From positions 24,462 to 88,461 of the forward strand of contig JAJDWH010000007.1 in assembly GCA_022825705.1 (NCBI GenBank): a stretch of DNA of 64,000 bases, written 5' to 3'. Positions within the stretch are counted from its first letter, which is position 1; every line of letters begins with the position of its first letter. The DNA comes from Alphaproteobacteria bacterium (GTDB lineage Bacteria; Pseudomonadota; Alphaproteobacteria; TMED109). Below the pieces are notes generated by a model. That model saw only the letters and a program-made list of their open reading frames with translations. It was not told the origin of the DNA and did no database searches. Both the position numbers and the translations under genes were made by a program. Positions 1 through 8,594 of the stretch are shown in pieces.

Positions 1-2
1 GC

Positions 3-563
3 AAGGTCTGGGAGCTGGCGCTCGAGCCGGACTTCGACTCGCTCGATGATGATCTGAAGCGGTACATCAAGGTCTGCCGCGAGCGGCTTGGCCTGATCCC
101 CAACGTGATCAGCGCGAACGCGCTCGGTTCGGAACGGCTTCGCACCTTCGCCGACAGCTACAACCGGCTGATGCTCGGCGAGGGCAGCTTGTCGAAGGCG
201 GAGCGCGAAATGATCGCGGTCGCGGTTTCGAGCATCAACCGGTGCTTCTACTGCTTGGTCGCCCACGGAGCCGCGCTTCGGGAGATCACCGGCGACCCCA
301 TCCTGGCCGAGGCCATCGCGTTCAACTACCGGGCGGCCGATCTGTCGTCACGACATCGGGCACTGCTCGATTTTGCGGCGAAGTTGACGGCCGATCCGGC
401 GGGCATGGACGAGGCGGACCGGACGGCGCTCCGGGCGGTCGGATGCGACGACCGCACGATCCTGGAGGTGGCGGAGGTCGCGGCCTTCTTCAACATGTCC
501 AACCGGATCGCCGCCGCGACCGGCATGTTGCCCAATCCGGAGTATCACGCGCTGGCCCGCTGA
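3..563 (+). CDS. AhpD-like peroxidase-related enzyme (5' end outside window)
   Basis: Carboxymuconolactone decarboxylase/AhpD-fold protein, probably a thiol peroxidase-like enzyme. The reading frame is open from base 3, so the true start lies upstream of the window. The GTG at 105 is only an internal candidate. The redox centre is the Cys-x2-Cys pair in 'CFYCLVAHG', followed by the His typical of the family. The C-terminal helices ('AAFFNMSNRIAAATGM') match the peroxidase-related subfamily. The gene converges on tlyA. Its substrate cannot be told from sequence. Confidence 0.85.
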   Translation, partial: KVWELALEPDFDSLDDDLKRYIKVCRERLGLIPNVISANALGSERLRTFADSYNRLMLGEGSLSKAEREMIAVAVSSINRCFYCLVAHGAALREITGDPILAEAIAFNYRAADLSSRHRALLDFAAKLTADPAGMDEADRTALRAVGCDDRTILEVAEVAAFFNMSNRIAAATGMLPNPEYHALAR

Positions 564-630
564 AGCGTGCGTGATGGTTTGCTTGAGCGATCGCCGCGGC
601 CCTGACCGGCGGCAGGCGCCGGCCTCGGCG

Positions 631-1383
631 CTACGGCGGTGACTGGCGGCGGGCGGCGACCAGACACTCGAGGTTTCCGTCCGCCCCGTGGATCGGGCTC
701 TCCGTCTGACCGAGGACGTGCCAGCCGAGGTCGCCGGACAGCATGCGTACGGCGTTTGCAACAGCCCGCTCCCGGGCCACGGGATCCCGCACGATGCCGC
801 CTTTTCCGACCTCGGCCCGTCCGACTTCGAACTGCGGTTTCACCAGCGCGACCAGGCGGGCGTCGGTGCGCGTTAGGGCGAGTGGGGCGGGCAGTATCTT
901 GGCGAGACCGATGAAGCTGGCGTCGCAGACCACCAGGTCGACGGGCTCCGGGACGTGCGTGGAGTCGAGGTTGCGGGCGTTGGTCCGCTCGAGGACCGTC
1001 ACCCGAGGGTCCGTGCGGAGTTTCCAGGCGAGCTGTCCGTAGCCGACGTCCACCGCGTAGACCCGGCTCGCTCCCCGCTGGAGCAGCACGTCGGTGAACC
1101 CGCCGGTCGAGGCGCCGACATCGATGGCGACCGCCCCGGCGGGATCGATCCGAAAATGATCGAGGGCGTGGGCGAGCTTGATCCCGCCGCGCGAGACCCA
1201 GGGATGCGGCGGGCGGCGGACGTGGAGTTCGGTGTCGGCGGGCAGTAGGGCACCGGCCTTCGTGATCCGGGTTTCGCCTTGATAGACGCACCCCGCGAGG
1301 ATGAGCGCCCGGGCGGCCGCGCCGCTCTCGCACTGCCCGTGCGCCACCAGCAGCCGGTCGGCGCGGATGCGCCGGCGCGTCAT
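631..1383 (-). CDS. tlyA: TlyA-family rRNA 2'-O-methyltransferase
   Basis: Predicted S-adenosylmethionine-dependent ribosomal RNA ribose methyltransferase of the TlyA/hemolysin A family. An S4 RNA-binding domain covers about residues 1-65 ('RADRLLVAHG', 'AGCVYQGE'). An FtsJ/RrmJ Rossmann methyltransferase follows, with the SAM loop 'DVGASTGGFTDVLLQRGA' near residue 90 and a conserved 'VALVKPQFE' strand. At 250 aa it is full length. In Alphaproteobacteria tlyA usually sits near dxs; here it follows a lactonase-like gene with a gap of about 90 bp, so cotranscription is only possible. Despite the old name there is no reason to expect haemolysis. Confidence 0.92.
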   Translation of the reverse strand: MTRRRIRADRLLVAHGQCESGAAARALILAGCVYQGETRITKAGALLPADTELHVRRPPHPWVSRGGIKLAHALDHFRIDPAGAVAIDVGASTGGFTDVLLQRGASRVYAVDVGYGQLAWKLRTDPRVTVLERTNARNLDSTHVPEPVDLVVCDASFIGLAKILPAPLALTRTDARLVALVKPQFEVGRAEVGKGGIVRDPVARERAVANAVRMLSGDLGWHVLGQTESPIHGADGNLECLVAARRQSPP

Positions 1384-1476
1384 CCCAGCTCCGGCGGGAA
1401 GGGCCTGACGTGCCTTGTGGTGGGGGTCATCGCCACGGCCGGAAACGGTCGTCCCGCCAGTGGAATCGGGCCGGCC

Positions 1477-2421
1477 TTAGTTGCCGGACGGCGGCGGGAA
1501 GTTGAGGGGCAGCCCGGGGCGCGGCCAGTCACAGGCGGCGAGACGTCCGCCCGCCGACAGCGTGATGAATGCCGTCCGGAGGTCGGGGCCGCCGAAGCAG
1601 ATGTTGGTCGCATACAGGTCAGGCATCGGTACGTGGTCCGCCCGCGAACCGTCGGGCGCCACGACCGTGATCCCGCCCTCTATCAGCGTTGCCACGCAGA
1701 TGTTGCCGCCGTGCTCCACCGCGAGACTGTCGAACCGGCGGTACCGGGAGACCCCGGTCAGGAAGCGGCCGCCGTGCGGCGATGGCCAGGGCTCCGGCTG
1801 GATCCGGCCGGGAACGGTGATGTCGAATTCCCACAGCCGGCCGGGCTCGGTCTCGGCGACGTACAGCCTCGACCCGTCCGGCGAGAGCCCGACGCCGTTG
1901 GGGGTCACCATCGGATGGCAGACCTCGTGGATCGCGGAGCCGTCGGCCTGGGCATAGAGCACGCGGCCGCGGTCCATGTCGCGTTCACGGAGCTTCCCGA
2001 GGTCCGTGAACCAGAAGCCGCCGTGGGCATCGAACACGATGTCGTTCGGCCCCTTCAGGGGATGGCCGTCCGATTCGGTGTAGAGGACTTCGATCTCTCC
2101 GGAGTCGAGGTCGATGGCCTCGATCCGCCCGCCGCTGTAGTCGCGCGCCTGCATGACCGGCCGGGCTCCCAACGGAGTGTCGGCCCACTCGAACCCGCCG
2201 TTGTTGCACACGTAGCAGCGCCCGTCGGGCCCGATGGCTGCGCCGTTGGGCCCGCCCCCGGGGGTTGCGACGACTTCCTTGCCGCCGTCCGGCCACACCC
2301 GCGTGAGGCATCCCTTGCGGATCTCGACCACGATCACGCTCCCGTCGGGCATCGCCACCGGCCCTTCCGGAAACGCCAGGTCGGTTGTGACTTCACGAAG
2401 GTTGAGGGCTTCTGTGGTCAT
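1477..2421 (-). CDS. SMP-30/gluconolactonase/LRE family hydrolase
   Basis: Six-bladed beta-propeller lactonase of the SMP-30/regucalcin family, likely a metal-dependent sugar or organic-acid lactonase. Family signatures are 'FPEGPVAMPDGSV' near the N-terminus (metal-binding Glu), 'GGGPNGAAIGPDG', 'GPNDIVFDAHGGFWFTDLG' and 'TPNGVGLSPDGSRLYVAETE'. The 314 aa match the family. Its ATG overlaps the TGA of the upstream small gene (ATGA), indicating translational coupling in a three-gene catabolic operon with the AtuA-like genes. The substrate is unknown. Confidence 0.9.
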   Translation of the reverse strand: MTTEALNLREVTTDLAFPEGPVAMPDGSVIVVEIRKGCLTRVWPDGGKEVVATPGGGPNGAAIGPDGRCYVCNNGGFEWADTPLGARPVMQARDYSGGRIEAIDLDSGEIEVLYTESDGHPLKGPNDIVFDAHGGFWFTDLGKLRERDMDRGRVLYAQADGSAIHEVCHPMVTPNGVGLSPDGSRLYVAETEPGRLWEFDITVPGRIQPEPWPSPHGGRFLTGVSRYRRFDSLAVEHGGNICVATLIEGGITVVAPDGSRADHVPMPDLYATNICFGGPDLRTAFITLSAGGRLAACDWPRPGLPLNFPPPSGN

Positions 2422-2738
2422 GGCAGCTCGATCTCCAGCCCGAGGAGCAGGCTGCTCCAGGACTTGCCGTGGCCGTCGAGGTTCAGGGACCCGTTGACCC
2501 CGCCCTCGAGGGCATCGTCGAGGACGAAATTCAGGCCGCCGAGGGTCGGGAGCTCGTAGCGCGTCACCGGGCCCTGCACCAGGGCGCCGAATTCGCGTTT
2601 CACCCGTTCGGAGGTCACTTGCTCGCGCAGGGCCGGGTAGTGCTGCCGGTCGAAGACGAAGACCGACACGTTTGAACGGTTGCCCTTGTCGCCCGCCCGG
2701 GCGTGGGCGATCGCCCGCAGCCGCGTCGTCCCGGTCAC
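2418..2738 (-). CDS. AtuA C-terminal-like small domain protein
   Basis: A 106-aa protein matching the C-terminal portion that larger AtuA proteins carry fused to their main domain ('AHARAGDKGNRSNVSVF' and 'LGGLNFVLDDALEGGVNGSL' are typical). The start is a GTG at 2738 overlapping the TGA stop of the upstream gene (GTGA). Its own TGA overlaps the ATG of the lactonase gene. The frame stays open far upstream, but that stretch is the antisense-quality shadow of the AtuA-like gene, so I use the GTG. Probably an obligate partner subunit of the product of 2735-4069. Confidence 0.82.
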   Translation of the reverse strand: MTGTTRLRAIAHARAGDKGNRSNVSVFVFDRQHYPALREQVTSERVKREFGALVQGPVTRYELPTLGGLNFVLDDALEGGVNGSLNLDGHGKSWSSLLLGLEIELP

Positions 2739-4069
2739 GTGCTGAGGACCTCCACGCGGGGGGTGATCAGGTCCCGGTCGACCGATGCGGAGTACGTGAC
2801 GACGGACGGGGTGACCGAGCCCCGATAGCCGCCGCCGCCGCTCGGGCCGCAGCAGAGGAGCGATTCCACTTCCCACAGCAACAGGTCGGCCTCTTCGCGC
2901 GATTCGGTACGGAGGGCGCAGCGCAGGCGCACGTCGCGGGCGGCGTCCGCGTACCGGCGGGCGGTGGCGTGCAACGACCCGGCCCCGATCAGGTCCGTGC
3001 GGAGGTCCGATCGGCTGTCGTGCACCGTGCGCATGCGTTCGCCGACGATCTCTCCCGCGAGCGCGGCGCGGGCCTGCGCCCCGTCGCCGGCGTAGGACAC
3101 CTCCGCCTCCGCCAGCCAGCCGCCATCGAATGCCACGGTCGCTTTGAGCTGCTCCGGCCGGGCGCTTCCCGAAATGTCGCCCACCGTGACCCGGTCGGTG
3201 CCGGTCGCGGTGACGCAGGCGTTGGAGAAATCGGCAGTGACGTCCGGCGTGAGATAGCGTGCGGGATCGTGGACCTCGTAGAGCAGCTGCTCCTTGACGG
3301 TGCGTTCGTCGACCAGGCCGCCGGTGTCGGGGAGCTTGGTCACGCAGATGCTGCCATCGGCGCCGACCTCGGCGTACGGGAAACCGATGTTCGCCTGGCT
3401 TCCCACGTCTTTGTAACCGGGATCCGCGAAGTACCCGCCGGTGACCTGTGCGCCGCACTCGAGGAGATGCCCGACTGCGGTCGCCCGGCCGAGCGACGCC
3501 CAGGCGTCGGCCTGCCAGCCGAAATGCCGGCGCAGCGGGGCGACGAACAGCGAGGGGTCGGCGACCCGGCCGGTGATGACGACATGCGCGTCCGTGTCCA
3601 GCGCGGTGAGGATTTCCTCGGCGCCGAGGTACGCGTTGGCCCCGATGTAGGGCTGGCCGACCTCGGCGAGGGTCATCCCTTCCCAAAGCGGTGTGTCGGC
3701 CGGGAGCAGTGTCCCGATGTCGTCACCGATCAGCGCCGCGACCCTGAGCCCGGCCAGGCCGAGTTCCCGGGCTACGGCGACGGTGCGTTCGGCGGCGGCC
3801 AGCGGATTCGCCACGCCCATGTTGGTGACGATGCGCGGCCCGTCCGGAAAGACCAGCGGCAGCATGGCCCGCATCCGGCGGGGCAGCAGGGGGTTGTAGC
3901 CGTCGGATGGGTTCGCCTGCCGGTCGCGGTGCCCGAAGGCCAGGGTGCGCTCGCCGACGCATTCGAACACCAGGACGTCGAGGGCACCGTGCAGCGCCAG
4001 GTCAACGGCCGGGTCCAGTCGGTCGGCGGAGAAGCCGGCGCCGCAGCCGATTCGGAAATCACGTGTCAC
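2735..4069 (-). CDS. Acyclic terpene utilization AtuA-like protein (DUF1446)
   Basis: DUF1446/AtuA family main domain, 444 aa. Signatures are 'RIGCGAGFSADRLDPA' at the N-terminus, 'DVLVFECVGERTLAF', 'RIVTNMGVANPLAAAERT' and 'HVVITGRVADPSLFVAPL'. AtuA is needed for citronellol/geranylate catabolism in Pseudomonas, but relatives occur in many catabolic operons and the reaction is not established. Start is a GTG at 4069. It is the first gene of a minus-strand operon whose next two genes overlap by four bases each. A terpene substrate is an inference from the family name only. Confidence 0.85.
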   Translation of the reverse strand: MTRDFRIGCGAGFSADRLDPAVDLALHGALDVLVFECVGERTLAFGHRDRQANPSDGYNPLLPRRMRAMLPLVFPDGPRIVTNMGVANPLAAAERTVAVARELGLAGLRVAALIGDDIGTLLPADTPLWEGMTLAEVGQPYIGANAYLGAEEILTALDTDAHVVITGRVADPSLFVAPLRRHFGWQADAWASLGRATAVGHLLECGAQVTGGYFADPGYKDVGSQANIGFPYAEVGADGSICVTKLPDTGGLVDERTVKEQLLYEVHDPARYLTPDVTADFSNACVTATGTDRVTVGDISGSARPEQLKATVAFDGGWLAEAEVSYAGDGAQARAALAGEIVGERMRTVHDSRSDLRTDLIGAGSLHATARRYADAARDVRLRCALRTESREEADLLLWEVESLLCCGPSGGGGYRGSVTPSVVTYSASVDRDLITPRVEVLST

Positions 4070-4245
4070 GGGGTGGGCTGCCGATCCTGAGATATGTATG
4101 AAGTCCGTCTGCTACGGTCGCCGTCCGAAACCGTCGGGCCGGGCATCCCGTATCCCATCGCCGAGGGCCCGGCGTGGTCCCCGCATACTAGTCGCAAGGT
4201 ATCGATCAGGGTGGCGGGAGCGGGACCCGCGGCTTTGCGGCAAGT

Positions 4246-4347
4246 CCTTTCCAAGTGACCCGGGGGCGGTGCTCACGGGTCAACTGGCGTGTGATCTTTC
4301 GCTATGAGGACGGCCACGCTGTCGACGTCGACTACCTGGATTATCAC
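4246..4347 (+). pseudogene. Remnant of HigB toxin (C-terminal end only)
   Basis: Translation in the frame of 4279 gives 'VNWRVIFRYEDGHAVDVDYL' ending in 'DYH', the characteristic C-terminus of the HigB/RelE-family mRNA interferase. No start or upstream part is recognisable in any frame, and the usual stop after the final His is missing. It lies 17 bases before a HigA-like N-terminus, the normal HigB-HigA order. Read as a decayed toxin gene. Confidence 0.7.
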
Positions 4348-4364
4348 TTGGCGGGGCCGCAGCC

Positions 4365-4420
4365 ATGCTCATGCACGATCCGCCGCATCCCGGCGCGCTC
4401 GCCTGTCTCTGCAGGCTATC
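4365..4420 (+). pseudogene. Remnant of HigA antitoxin N-terminus
   Basis: Starts MLMHDPPHPG, matching the near-invariant 'NPPHPG' start of HigA-type Xre antitoxins. Homology is lost after about ten residues; no helix-turn-helix follows although the frame runs on to about 4598. Together with the HigB tail just upstream it marks an eroded higBA module between the AtuA operon and the decarboxylase gene. Confidence 0.6.
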
Positions 4421-4452
4421 CAAGTCCGTAGAAACCGGTTGCCGGGCAACGA

Positions 4453-5913
4453 TCATGACGACTGCGCCGCACCGTCTCTTCGCTGATCCGCCGACGCCTC
4501 CTCTCCAAGGTGCGAGACGGCATCCAGCGTCCTTCGCACGTCGTCCCAGGTCGTCGTGTGATTCAAAATGCACATGCGCAGAGAAAACACACCCTTGAGG
4601 GACGTGGACGAGAAGAATGCCAGGTCGTCCCAGAACACGCGTGCGAGCACGGTACGATTGATCTTCTCCAGAGTTTCTTCGTCGCAGTCCCGGCCGGCGG
4701 GATTCACCCGGAAGCACACGATCCCGAGCGATACCGGAGCCAGCATTTCCAGTACCGGGCTGTCGTCGACGTAGGCGGCGGCCCGGTGCGCCAGGTCGAG
4801 CCCGTTCTGGATCGCGGCCCGGAACCGTGCCATGCCAAATGTCCGCACGGACATCCAGATCTTCAGTGCCCGTGCCTGTCGGCTCAGTTGCTGGCCCCGG
4901 TCGGCGAAGTTGGGGTGGTTCTTGCCCCAGACCGTGTCCTGCAGGACGTCGTTGCCGATGGCGAATGCGTCCTCGAGGTGCTGCTTGTCCTTGAGGATGA
5001 GCGCACCCGCTTCGTACGGTTGAAAGAACCACTTGTGCGCGTCCAGACCCACGGAATCCGCCCGGTCGATACCGTCGAGTAGTTCCCGGCCCCGCTCGGT
5101 TACCAAGGCGAAGCCGCCGTACGCGGCGTCGGCGTGAAGCCAGATACCTTCCCGCTCGCAGAAATCCGCAATGGCCGGCAAGGGATCGATAGAACCCGTA
5201 CCAGCGGTCCCCGCATTCGCGCACACGGCAAGGGGCTGCAGCCCGTCGTCGCGATCCCGAGCCACCCGGCGTGCCAATTCGTTCACGTCCATCCGGAAGT
5301 TCTCATCGGTGGGCACCACTCGAACGTGGTCCCGCCGCGCACCGGCAATTACCGTGGCCCGCTTCAAGGCGCTGTGGCTCTGATCACTCATGTACACGGC
5401 GAACTTGTCCGGATGACCCGCCGCTTCGCGTGCCGCGACCATGGCCTCGACGCTCGCTGCCGAGCCGCCGCTCGTCAGCAATCCCCCGGCCGACTCCGGA
5501 TAGCCGATCCAGCGGCGCATCCAATCCGTGACCACCAGCTCCAGTTGGCCGGTTCCGCTCGATACCAGCCAGGTGCATGAGTTGATGTTGAACCCGGCGG
5601 CCAGAAAGTCCGCCACCACCCCCGGCCAGGTTGGTGACGACGGGACAAAACCGAAGAACCGCGGATGGTCCAGACGTGCCGCAAACGGGAGGACCTGTTG
5701 CACCGCCTGTGCGAGCACGTCCTCGGCGGGCAGGCCAGTCTCCGGCGGCGGACCGCCCAGCTGCTCCTCCAGGACATTGCGGAATTCTCCGTCCCAGGCC
5801 TTCTCGCTCTCAAGGCCTGCGATGCGTTCGACGAGGGCCTCCGTTGCCTTGGCTGCCAGCTCCCGCATGGCCTGCGGTGTCATCGTCAAATCGCGCGGGT
5901 CTGTCCCGTTCAT
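4453..5913 (-). CDS. PLP-dependent group II decarboxylase (aromatic amino acid/tyrosine decarboxylase type)
   Basis: Pyridoxal-phosphate enzyme of the aromatic-L-amino-acid/glutamate decarboxylase family, 486 aa. The PLP lysine is in 'DAHKWFFQP'. Other signatures are 'HPRFFGFVPSSPTWPGVVAD', 'TSGGSAASVEAMVAARE' and 'WLHADAAYGGFAL'. The frame is open to 6069, but the ATG at 5913 has a GAGG about seven bases upstream and gives a normal N-terminus; an ATG at 5883 lacks a good ribosome site. The amino acid substrate is not predictable by eye. Some family members catalyse oxidative deamination or aldehyde formation instead. Confidence 0.9.
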   Translation of the reverse strand: MNGTDPRDLTMTPQAMRELAAKATEALVERIAGLESEKAWDGEFRNVLEEQLGGPPPETGLPAEDVLAQAVQQVLPFAARLDHPRFFGFVPSSPTWPGVVADFLAAGFNINSCTWLVSSGTGQLELVVTDWMRRWIGYPESAGGLLTSGGSAASVEAMVAAREAAGHPDKFAVYMSDQSHSALKRATVIAGARRDHVRVVPTDENFRMDVNELARRVARDRDDGLQPLAVCANAGTAGTGSIDPLPAIADFCEREGIWLHADAAYGGFALVTERGRELLDGIDRADSVGLDAHKWFFQPYEAGALILKDKQHLEDAFAIGNDVLQDTVWGKNHPNFADRGQQLSRQARALKIWMSVRTFGMARFRAAIQNGLDLAHRAAAYVDDSPVLEMLAPVSLGIVCFRVNPAGRDCDEETLEKINRTVLARVFWDDLAFFSSTSLKGVFSLRMCILNHTTTWDDVRRTLDAVSHLGEEASADQRRDGAAQSS

Positions 5914-6175
5914 CGTCAATCCTCGATCACGCATCGCCAAGTCCCTGTACCTCCGGCCCGACGCACCTGCAACATAGCGTCGCGGCCGCTGTTCAGCCTG
6001 CCACATCGCCACCGTAAACCCATGCGAGGTGATCGGGCAACGGCAATGCCCAGAACTTCGCCACGTCACGGGTGGTAGTGGTCATGGTCGGCTTTTGGCC
6101 ATCTCCGGTGAATCCAGCAACCCCCCAACTGCGGTAGGCTGCTGCGCTGAAGCCACGAATGCAGGGGACAGGGAC

Positions 6176-6589
6176 GTGCCTCAGAAAATCACCCGTTCTT
6201 TCCGGGAGCTGGTCGCAGAGGCCGATGCGGCGGTTCGCACGCTGGATGTCGGCGAGGCCATCGCGCTGCACGGGAACGAAGATGTCGTGTTCGTCGACTT
6301 GCGCGATATCCGCGAAGTGGCGAGAACGGGGACCATCGCCGGCGCCCATCACGTGCCGCGCGGGATGCTGGAATTCTGGATCGATCCCGAGAGCCCGTAT
6401 CACAAGCCGGTCTTCGCCGAGGACAAGACGTTCGTGTTCTACTGCGCCGGCGGCTGGCGCTCGGCGCTGGCGGCGAAGACGGCCCAGGATATGGGCCTCC
6501 GGCCGGTGGCGCATATGCGCGGCGGGATGGAGGCGTGGATCGAGGCAGAAGCACCGATCGATCCGCCGAAGGAACGCAAGGATCGCTGA
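6176..6589 (+). CDS. Rhodanese-like domain protein
   Basis: Single-domain rhodanese, 137 aa. The active-site cysteine sits in 'FYCAGGWRSALAA', with the upstream 'VVFVDLRDIREVARTGTIAG' strand and 'HVPRGMLEFWIDP' loop conserved. Start is a GTG at 6176 preceded by AGGGGACAGG. It is a likely sulfurtransferase or sulfide/cyanide-handling protein. It stands alone between the divergent decarboxylase gene and the convergent TRAP permease gene. Confidence 0.9.
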   Translation: MPQKITRSFRELVAEADAAVRTLDVGEAIALHGNEDVVFVDLRDIREVARTGTIAGAHHVPRGMLEFWIDPESPYHKPVFAEDKTFVFYCAGGWRSALAAKTAQDMGLRPVAHMRGGMEAWIEAEAPIDPPKERKDR

Positions 6590-6695
6590 CGCATAGCTGG
6601 TTCAGGGAGCAGGGGCGCCGGGGTCGCGCATCTCGGGGTAGCGCGCGCCGGTCATCGACGGGGAACTCTGATCGCGCCGCCTACCTGACCGTCTG

Positions 6696-8420
6696 TCAGC
6701 CCTTCGGACGGCTGCTCTTGAATCGGTCGAGCCAGATCCCGCTCAGGAACCAGGAGTAGGCCCAGGTGCCCACGAGAATCAGGGCGAAGGCCACGACGAT
6801 GTCGCTTGCGCTTCCGTCGAGGGAAAAGGCGGGTACGTAGCCGAAGATGAAGGGGGCCAGATAGAGGAACTTGGCGAACTTGAAGGCGGAGAAGGCTGTC
6901 TTCCACATGTTCGCCTTGGCGATCGCCGCGCCGGTGAACGCCGCGATGCAGACCGGGGGCGTGACGTTCGAATCCTGCGACAGCCAGTAGACGATCATGT
7001 GCGCGGCGATGGGGTTCACACCCAGTTCGGTCAGCGGGGGCACCGCCACCACCGCCGTGATGAGATAGGCGGCGGTTACGGGCACGCCCATACCAAGGAT
7101 CAGCGACGCGAGGGCAATGAGCAGGATGGTCAGCCAGAGCCGACCGTCCGCAAGGGCGATCACGATGTCCGCGAAGGTGAGCACCAGCCCGCTGTACGTG
7201 AGCACGCCGATGATGATGCCGATCACACCGACCGTGGCGCCGATCTTGAGGCTGTTCTGCGCGCCTGTTCGGGCGGCCTCGAGGAAGCGTCTCGGGCCGA
7301 TCCGCGTGTCCCTGCGAACCCAGCTCACGGCGACGCAGGTGAAGAGGCCGAGGATGGCGGAATAGCCTGGCGAGAAGCCCATCAACATCAGGACGGTGAT
7401 GACGACGAGGGGCAGACAGTAGTACCAGCCCCGTCGGAAGATCTTCCCGGCCGATACCTCCGATTTCTCCCCCCTGATTCCGTGGCGCTTGGCCTCGTAA
7501 TGCACCATCACGAAAACACTGAAGAAGTACAGGAGGGCGGGGCCCACGGCGATGAGCATGATGGTCGAGTAGGGCTCGCCCGTGAGTTCCGCCATGATGA
7601 ACCCGCCGGCGCCCATGATGGGCGGCAGGAACATGCCGCCGATGGATGCTGCGGGCTCGATGCCGCCGGCGACATGGGGCTTGAACCCGGCCTTCTTCAT
7701 CATTGGAATGGTGAAGTTCCCGGTGGACACCGTGTTGGCGATGGCGCTGCCCGAGATGGATCCGAAGAGGCCGCTGGCGATCACGGAAACCTTGGCCGGT
7801 CCGCCGATCTTGTGCCCGACCGCGGCCAGCGGGAAGTCCACGAAGAAGCGCTGGGCCCCGCTCGCTTCGAGATAGGCTCCGAAGATGACGAAGAGGATCA
7901 CGTACGTGGCCAGCACGTTGGCCATGATCCCGAACACGCCGTCGCTCTTGTAGAAGATGCTGGTGCAGAGCTCGGGAAAGGTGTCGCCGGCGTGCGAGAT
8001 GAGTTCGGGCGCGTACTCCCCGTAGACGCCGTAGATCAGCATGACGACGCTGAGCACGACGAAGACGTTGCCGACCACCCGGCGGGCCAGCTCGATCCCG
8101 AGCAGGACGCCCGCCATGGCGATCCACTGGTCGAGCTCCGTCTCGGCGCCGACCCGGTAGTTGATGGCCTCGAAGTTCCACATCCAGTACCCGATGCAGG
8201 TGATGGAGGCGGCGATCAGCAGGTAGTCGCAGAGCCTGCCCACCCGGCTTCTCGAGCGGTACAGGAGGAACACGAGAACGTACGTGATGACGACGTAGAT
8301 GCCGCGGTGGAACTGCGTCGCGGCCGGGTCGAGCACGGCCGCGTACGAGTAGAAGCCGACGAGGCCGAGCGACAGGCCGTCGAAGATCCACCGCTCGACG
8401 CGATTCAGCTGCTCGAACAT
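6696..8420 (-). CDS. TRAP transporter fused permease (4TM/12TM, DctQM-type, TAXI class)
   Basis: Inner-membrane TRAP permease with the small DctQ-like four-helix part (about residues 1-150) fused to the twelve-helix DctM part. Conserved DctM signatures are 'SGLFGSISGSAIANTVSTG', 'AASIGGMFLPPIMGAGGFIMAE', 'LILGMGVPVTAAYLI' and 'QDSNVTPPVCIAAF'. The start chosen is the ATG at 8420 ('MFEQLNRVERW'); the frame upstream is not membrane-like. Fused permeases of this class work with TAXI receptors; the TAXI receptor gene is at 16556-17527, same strand. The substrate is unknown, and organic acids are usual for the family. Confidence 0.93.
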   Translation of the reverse strand: MFEQLNRVERWIFDGLSLGLVGFYSYAAVLDPAATQFHRGIYVVITYVLVFLLYRSRSRVGRLCDYLLIAASITCIGYWMWNFEAINYRVGAETELDQWIAMAGVLLGIELARRVVGNVFVVLSVVMLIYGVYGEYAPELISHAGDTFPELCTSIFYKSDGVFGIMANVLATYVILFVIFGAYLEASGAQRFFVDFPLAAVGHKIGGPAKVSVIASGLFGSISGSAIANTVSTGNFTIPMMKKAGFKPHVAGGIEPAASIGGMFLPPIMGAGGFIMAELTGEPYSTIMLIAVGPALLYFFSVFVMVHYEAKRHGIRGEKSEVSAGKIFRRGWYYCLPLVVITVLMLMGFSPGYSAILGLFTCVAVSWVRRDTRIGPRRFLEAARTGAQNSLKIGATVGVIGIIIGVLTYSGLVLTFADIVIALADGRLWLTILLIALASLILGMGVPVTAAYLITAVVAVPPLTELGVNPIAAHMIVYWLSQDSNVTPPVCIAAFTGAAIAKANMWKTAFSAFKFAKFLYLAPFIFGYVPAFSLDGSASDIVVAFALILVGTWAYSWFLSGIWLDRFKSSRPKG

Positions 8421-8594
8421 CGTCCGGGCATTATGGCCAGGATCGGGGTGCGAGGCGCTGTCCGGTGGTCTTCGGACCGGACACCGAACCGCGGTCTCGC
8501 CTGATGCTGACAACATTGGACGAGGCCCGCCCGGCATCGGCGGCCGCGGTCTGAAGGATGTCGGCGCGCGCGGGTGCCAAGCGAGAGGAACGGG

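Noticed and set aside
1279..2559. 426-codon plus-strand open frame
   Set aside because: Antisense shadow of tlyA and the lactonase gene, a common result of high GC; no motifs.
2418..3686. 422-codon minus-strand open frame upstream of the small AtuA domain
   Set aside because: Only its last 106 codons have protein-like sequence; the rest is an Arg-rich shadow of the AtuA-like gene in another frame.
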